A stretch of 14,067 bases of DNA, from positions 1 through 14,067 of the forward strand of contig CAYMTN010000146.1 in assembly GCA_964393335.1 (NCBI GenBank). Reading direction: 5' to 3'. The stretch is from CAYMTN01 sp964393335. GTDB taxonomy: Bacteria; Chloroflexota; Anaerolineae; Aggregatilineales; Aggregatilineaceae. Below are positions 13,430 through 14,067 of this stretch, piece by piece; positions within the stretch are counted from its first letter, which is position 1; every line of letters begins with the position of its first letter. Made by a program: the position numbers and the translations under genes. The notes under the pieces were generated by a model. The model was not told the origin of the DNA and ran no database searches. It saw only the letters and a list, made by a program, of their open reading frames with translations.

Positions 13430-14067
13430 ATGAACAAACGTCATGGCCTCTGGCTTTTACTGATTCTAGGTATGTTACTGCTGGTCGGGGCGGCACTGGC
13501 AAGCTGTGCTCCCGACACGTCCGCACCCGAACGCCAGGTTCACGTCGCACAACTTGGCGAGTCCGGCGATCAAGCAGCCGATACCACCTTATCTAACGTG
13601 GCAGACAGCAGCGCAAGCATCCAACCCGTCGAGTTTACCGACACGGCCTGCCTGGATTGCCACACGGATGAAGAGCGGCTGAAAGAACTTGCTGTCGAAG
13701 AAGAAGTGCCCGAAACCCTGTCTTCAGGCCCCGGTTGAGGGGGAGAAGTGCCTCCGGTGGAGGCGTGGGCGAAGGTCTTTATCGACGCGGAAGGGTACGC
13801 GAGCGACGTACACGCATTTATCAACTGCACGGCCTGTCATGGTGGCGAAGCCGTCGATGATATGGAAGTGGCGCATACGAACCTGCTGCCGGACCCGTCC
13901 GCTGATCCTGAGGCGGGCTGCGGCACCTGCCATCCAAACATCGCGCCAAGCGCCGCCGAAAGCCTGCATTTCACGCTGCAAGGCTACGACACGGCGATCT
14001 ACGCGCGCAGCAACCCGGAGCATTTTGAAGCGCTGGAAACAATGGAGTCCTACCACTGCGAAAGCTG
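13430..14067 (+). CDS. Multiheme cytochrome c lipoprotein with in-frame UGA, predicted selenoprotein (3' end beyond window)
   Basis: From the ATG at 13430 (GGAG five bases upstream) the protein begins with a lipoprotein signal, hydrophobic 7-25 and lipobox LASC (Cys26), so it should be lipid-anchored outside the membrane. A low-complexity linker leads to haem site CLDCH (74-78). Codon 103 is UGA (13736-13738), in the context SSGPG-U-GGEVP. The frame then stays open to the window end (110 more codons) with CTACH (133-137), CGTCH (164-168) and a last HCES plus a partial codon that may start another CxxC. Residues on both sides have the same composition and codon style, so they look like one protein. 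A SECIS-like hairpin follows the UGA, and selA, selB and selC are in this window, so Sec103 is the best reading. Alternatives are a recent nonsense mutation or a base error. The longer in-frame ATG at 13340 lacks a ribosome site and would bury the signal. Confidence 0.8.
13736..13764 (+). promoter_or_regulatory. UGA codon and SECIS-like hairpin
   Basis: After the UGA at 13736-13738, a perfect 6-bp stem (GCCTCC 13750-13755, GGAGGC 13759-13764) carries a GGT loop at 13756-13758. The loop starts 17 bases after the UGA, and its first two bases are G. Known bacterial SECIS elements have a short apical stem-loop with G in the first loop positions about 16-37 nt after UGA; in E. coli fdhF the GGU of the loop lies 18 nt after the UGA. 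A competing small hairpin (CCCC 13729-13732 with GGGG 13739-13742) would place the UGA itself in a loop. Confidence 0.7.

Noticed and set aside
13724..14056. Minus-strand frame of 110 codons opposite the Sec-cytochrome, which could argue that the UGA ends a short gene.
   Set aside because: No recognisable domain and no ribosome site, while the + strand frame carries CxxCH motifs after the UGA.
1..14067. CRISPR arrays, insertion sequences, integrase genes, long direct repeats.
   Set aside because: None seen by eye on either strand; gene spacing is continuous and no terminal repeats or transposase motifs appear.

Overview
The window is a GC-rich bacterial chromosome segment with tightly packed genes. 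Gene content (PPi-type phosphofructokinase, NrfD-type quinol module, many CxxCH cytochromes, a complete selenocysteine insertion set) and codon style suggest an uncultured or anaerobic Chloroflexota (Anaerolineae-like) genome. That placement is an inference from style, not from a marker gene. No insertion sequence, phage gene or CRISPR array is visible.

Left part, + strand (1-5655). A sugar-phosphate cluster comes first: the 3' end of 6-phosphogluconate dehydrogenase, a hairpin terminator, a phosphofructokinase whose residues predict pyrophosphate use, a HAD phosphatase and a 3-hydroxyisobutyrate dehydrogenase-like reductase, closed by a second terminator. Next is a small HD-domain protein, apparently coupled to a 19-codon upstream ORF, and then a TyrA-like dehydrogenase with degenerate signature motifs.

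Centre, - strand (5737-9106). selA, selB and a tRNA-Sec (selC, anticodon TCA) lie head to tail in transcription order selA-selB-selC. This is the dedicated machinery for inserting selenocysteine at UGA. selD is not in the window. selA begins just after a strong terminator and has a -10-like TATAAT seven bases before its ATG.

Right part (9206-14067). A - strand operon runs lysR, octaheme cytochrome c, Tat-targeted four-cluster ferredoxin subunit, NrfD-type ten-helix quinone subunit. It looks like a membrane quinol/cytochrome electron-transfer complex with no catalytic molybdopterin subunit in view. Divergent from lysR, on the + strand, is a multiheme cytochrome lipoprotein that runs off the window.

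The main discovery is in that last gene. Its frame is interrupted by one in-frame UGA (13736-13738) but stays open to the window end with further CxxCH motifs. A 6-bp perfect hairpin with a GGU loop starts 11 nt after the UGA, and its loop begins 17 nt after the UGA, closely matching the bacterial SECIS layout. With selA, selB and selC about 4-8 kb away, the simplest reading is a selenocysteine-containing multiheme cytochrome, a protein type I do not recognise as described. A LysR-type dyad (TCA-N7-TGA) sits in the divergent promoter region, so the regulator may control both the complex and the selenoprotein.
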